The notes under the pieces are model-generated. The model did no database searches. It was given only the letters and a program-made list of their open reading frames with translations, and had not been told where the DNA came from. From JBQTJN01 sp052387095 (GTDB lineage: Bacteria > Pseudomonadota > Alphaproteobacteria > Micavibrionales > Micavibrionaceae): 6,014 nt of DNA. The position numbers and the translations under genes are program-made. The DNA lies in NCBI GenBank assembly GCA_052387095.1, contig JBQTJN010000070.1, positions 1-6,014 on the forward strand. The letters are read 5' to 3'. Positions 5,381-6,014 of this stretch are shown piece by piece (position 1 is the stretch's first letter; every line of letters begins with the position of its first letter).

Positions 5381-5731
5381 ATCGATCAAGATTTAGTGAA
5401 ATAAATCCGTTATTTTTATGCGCATTCTATGAAGATTTTTCTCAGTCACGCATTGCCTTCATTCTAGTAACAGGACTTGGATGTTGTTTATCCAGTCTTA
5501 GCCAGCAATTTTCTGAAATTAAGTTGGGAAAAGTTTCGTGGAATTTATAGGCTAATCCTTATAGCGGTTTATGAAACATTCTATCTATCATTAACGCAGC
5601 TTTATGAACGTAAGAACGGATATACGGGTATGAACGCTGACATTATACTATTGAGTTAATCGTGCTTGACTAAGGCAGATAGGAGAAGTCAGGAATTCGA
5701 TCCTTTTTACCAGCGCCATTTCAAATTTAAT
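5381..5731. other. AT-rich stretch without a convincing gene
   Basis: About 350 bases with stops in all frames at short intervals. The longest frame on the plus strand (60 codons from a TTG at 5477) has only a partial AGGA upstream and no protein-like features I can name. It lies between the terminator of the small plus-strand gene and the end of the convergent minus-strand gene. The only structure I see is repeat B at its right end. Confidence 0.5.
5696..5720 (+). repeat. Imperfect repeat B, tRNA-3'-end-like
   Basis: TTCGATC followed by exactly sixteen bases ending in CCA (5718) has the spacing of a tRNA T-loop, T-stem half, acceptor strand (TACCAGC), discriminator G and CCA. No matching 5' half of a tRNA (expected GCTGGTA) is seen upstream, and the T-stem base before the loop is A, not G. 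At most it is a tRNA fragment, as left at one end of an integrated element. It pairs with repeat A, about 340 bases away. Confidence 0.3.
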
Positions 5732-6014
5732 TTAAGCTATGGCAAATGAAGAAAAATTGGTTGCAGGCTGTTCTAGCTCGTGACCTGGTATAGGTTTCAT
5801 GCCCAGCGCCATAAGAGCAATTTGTCCGCTTGCGTAAGATAAAAAATCACGGAATGCTTTATCGGCGTCTGCTGCACCAGTCTCGTTGTGCGCTACTTCG
5901 TGTATGAATACATGCAGCACATAGCCCAACCCTTGATTCATAATATTGCGATTTAATTTAACTGGAATTCCACTGAGACCGGCGGCTGCGTATTTCCCTG
6001 TGGGATTAAACAAT
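5732..6014 (-). CDS. C-terminal end of a protein with an HEVAH metallopeptidase-like motif (runs off right edge)
   Basis: About 93 codons are visible, ending at TAA 5734-5732; the start lies beyond the window. LHVFIHEVAHNETG contains HEVAH (5902-5888), the HExxH zinc-binding and catalytic signature. It is followed by GAADADKAF, where a downstream Asp could be the third metal ligand, and then a helical stretch. This HExxH...G-x-x-D pattern near a C-terminus occurs in metallopeptidase-like domains, including, as I recall, some at the end of large GHKL-type ATP-binding proteins. That link is only a suggestion because the upstream part is missing. Beyond the motif the tail is short (PATNFSSFAIA). 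It is convergent with the plus-strand gene at 5083. Confidence 0.75.
   Translation of the reverse strand, partial: LFNPTGKYAAAGLSGIPVKLNRNIMNQGLGYVLHVFIHEVAHNETGAADADKAFRDFLSYASGQIALMALGMKPIPGHELEQPATNFSSFAIA

Noticed and set aside
5429..5467. 12-codon frame beginning MKIFLSHA, resembling the start of TIR-domain proteins
   Set aside because: It ends after 12 residues and nothing in the other frames continues the domain; too short to mean anything.
5477..5659. 60-codon plus-strand frame with a TTG start
   Set aside because: Weak start, no promoter seen, no recognisable motif; chance frames of this size are common in AT-rich DNA.
5636..5718. Complete tRNA gene ending at repeat B
   Set aside because: The 5' candidate GCTGACA mispairs with TACCAGC, no acceptable anticodon loop with U33 and a purine at 37 was found, and position 53 is A.

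Overview
The window looks like a chromosomal segment of an alphaproteobacterium or a close relative. This rests on three things: pyruvate kinase and class I ribonucleotide reductase of the type usual in that group (short NrdA, ADLQGPK-type pyruvate kinase), GC-rich codon use in those two housekeeping genes, and visibly more AT-rich stretches between and beside them. The taxonomic call is an inference from remembered family features; no search was run.

Layout. Positions 1-710 (minus) hold the N-terminal 236 codons of pyruvate kinase, which runs off the left edge. Immediately upstream, on the same strand and 52 bases away, is a 325-residue unrecognised protein (763-1740) whose C-terminal third resembles a 2-oxoglutarate/Fe(II) oxygenase barrel. 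The two may be co-transcribed from a good sigma70-type promoter at 1942-1970, through a leader of about 195 bases rich in stem-loops. Next comes an AT-rich, unrecognised minus-strand gene (2024-2749, 241 residues) with a possible small ORF upstream of it (2766-2885). The intergenic region between it and nrdA carries a large nested inverted repeat and, just upstream of nrdA, a good match to an NrdR box (2969-2984) with a weaker partner exactly 31 bases upstream.

nrdA (3063-4901, plus) is complete at 612 residues. It has all catalytic cysteines but no N-terminal ATP-cone, and it ends in a strong intrinsic terminator (4933-4967). No nrdB follows it in the window.

Right of that terminator the sequence becomes AT-rich and accessory-like. 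A short gene (start 5083) has a good promoter and ribosome binding site, but its frame runs through an intrinsic terminator, and a run of seven G at 5228-5234 suggests a frameshift. Its 3' part contains two tandem hairpins sharing the outer stem GATAGG/CCTATC, whose arms can also pair in the alternative 2:3 order, directly before a terminator. This is the most unusual structure in the window. About 360 bases without a convincing gene follow, bounded by two imperfect repeats that resemble tRNA 3' ends. The right edge (5732-6014, minus) holds the C-terminal end of a protein with an HEVAH zinc-metallopeptidase-like motif.

Functionally, the window pairs two central-metabolism genes (glycolysis, dNTP synthesis) with several orphan genes. 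Nothing in it forms a complete recognisable defence or mobile system.
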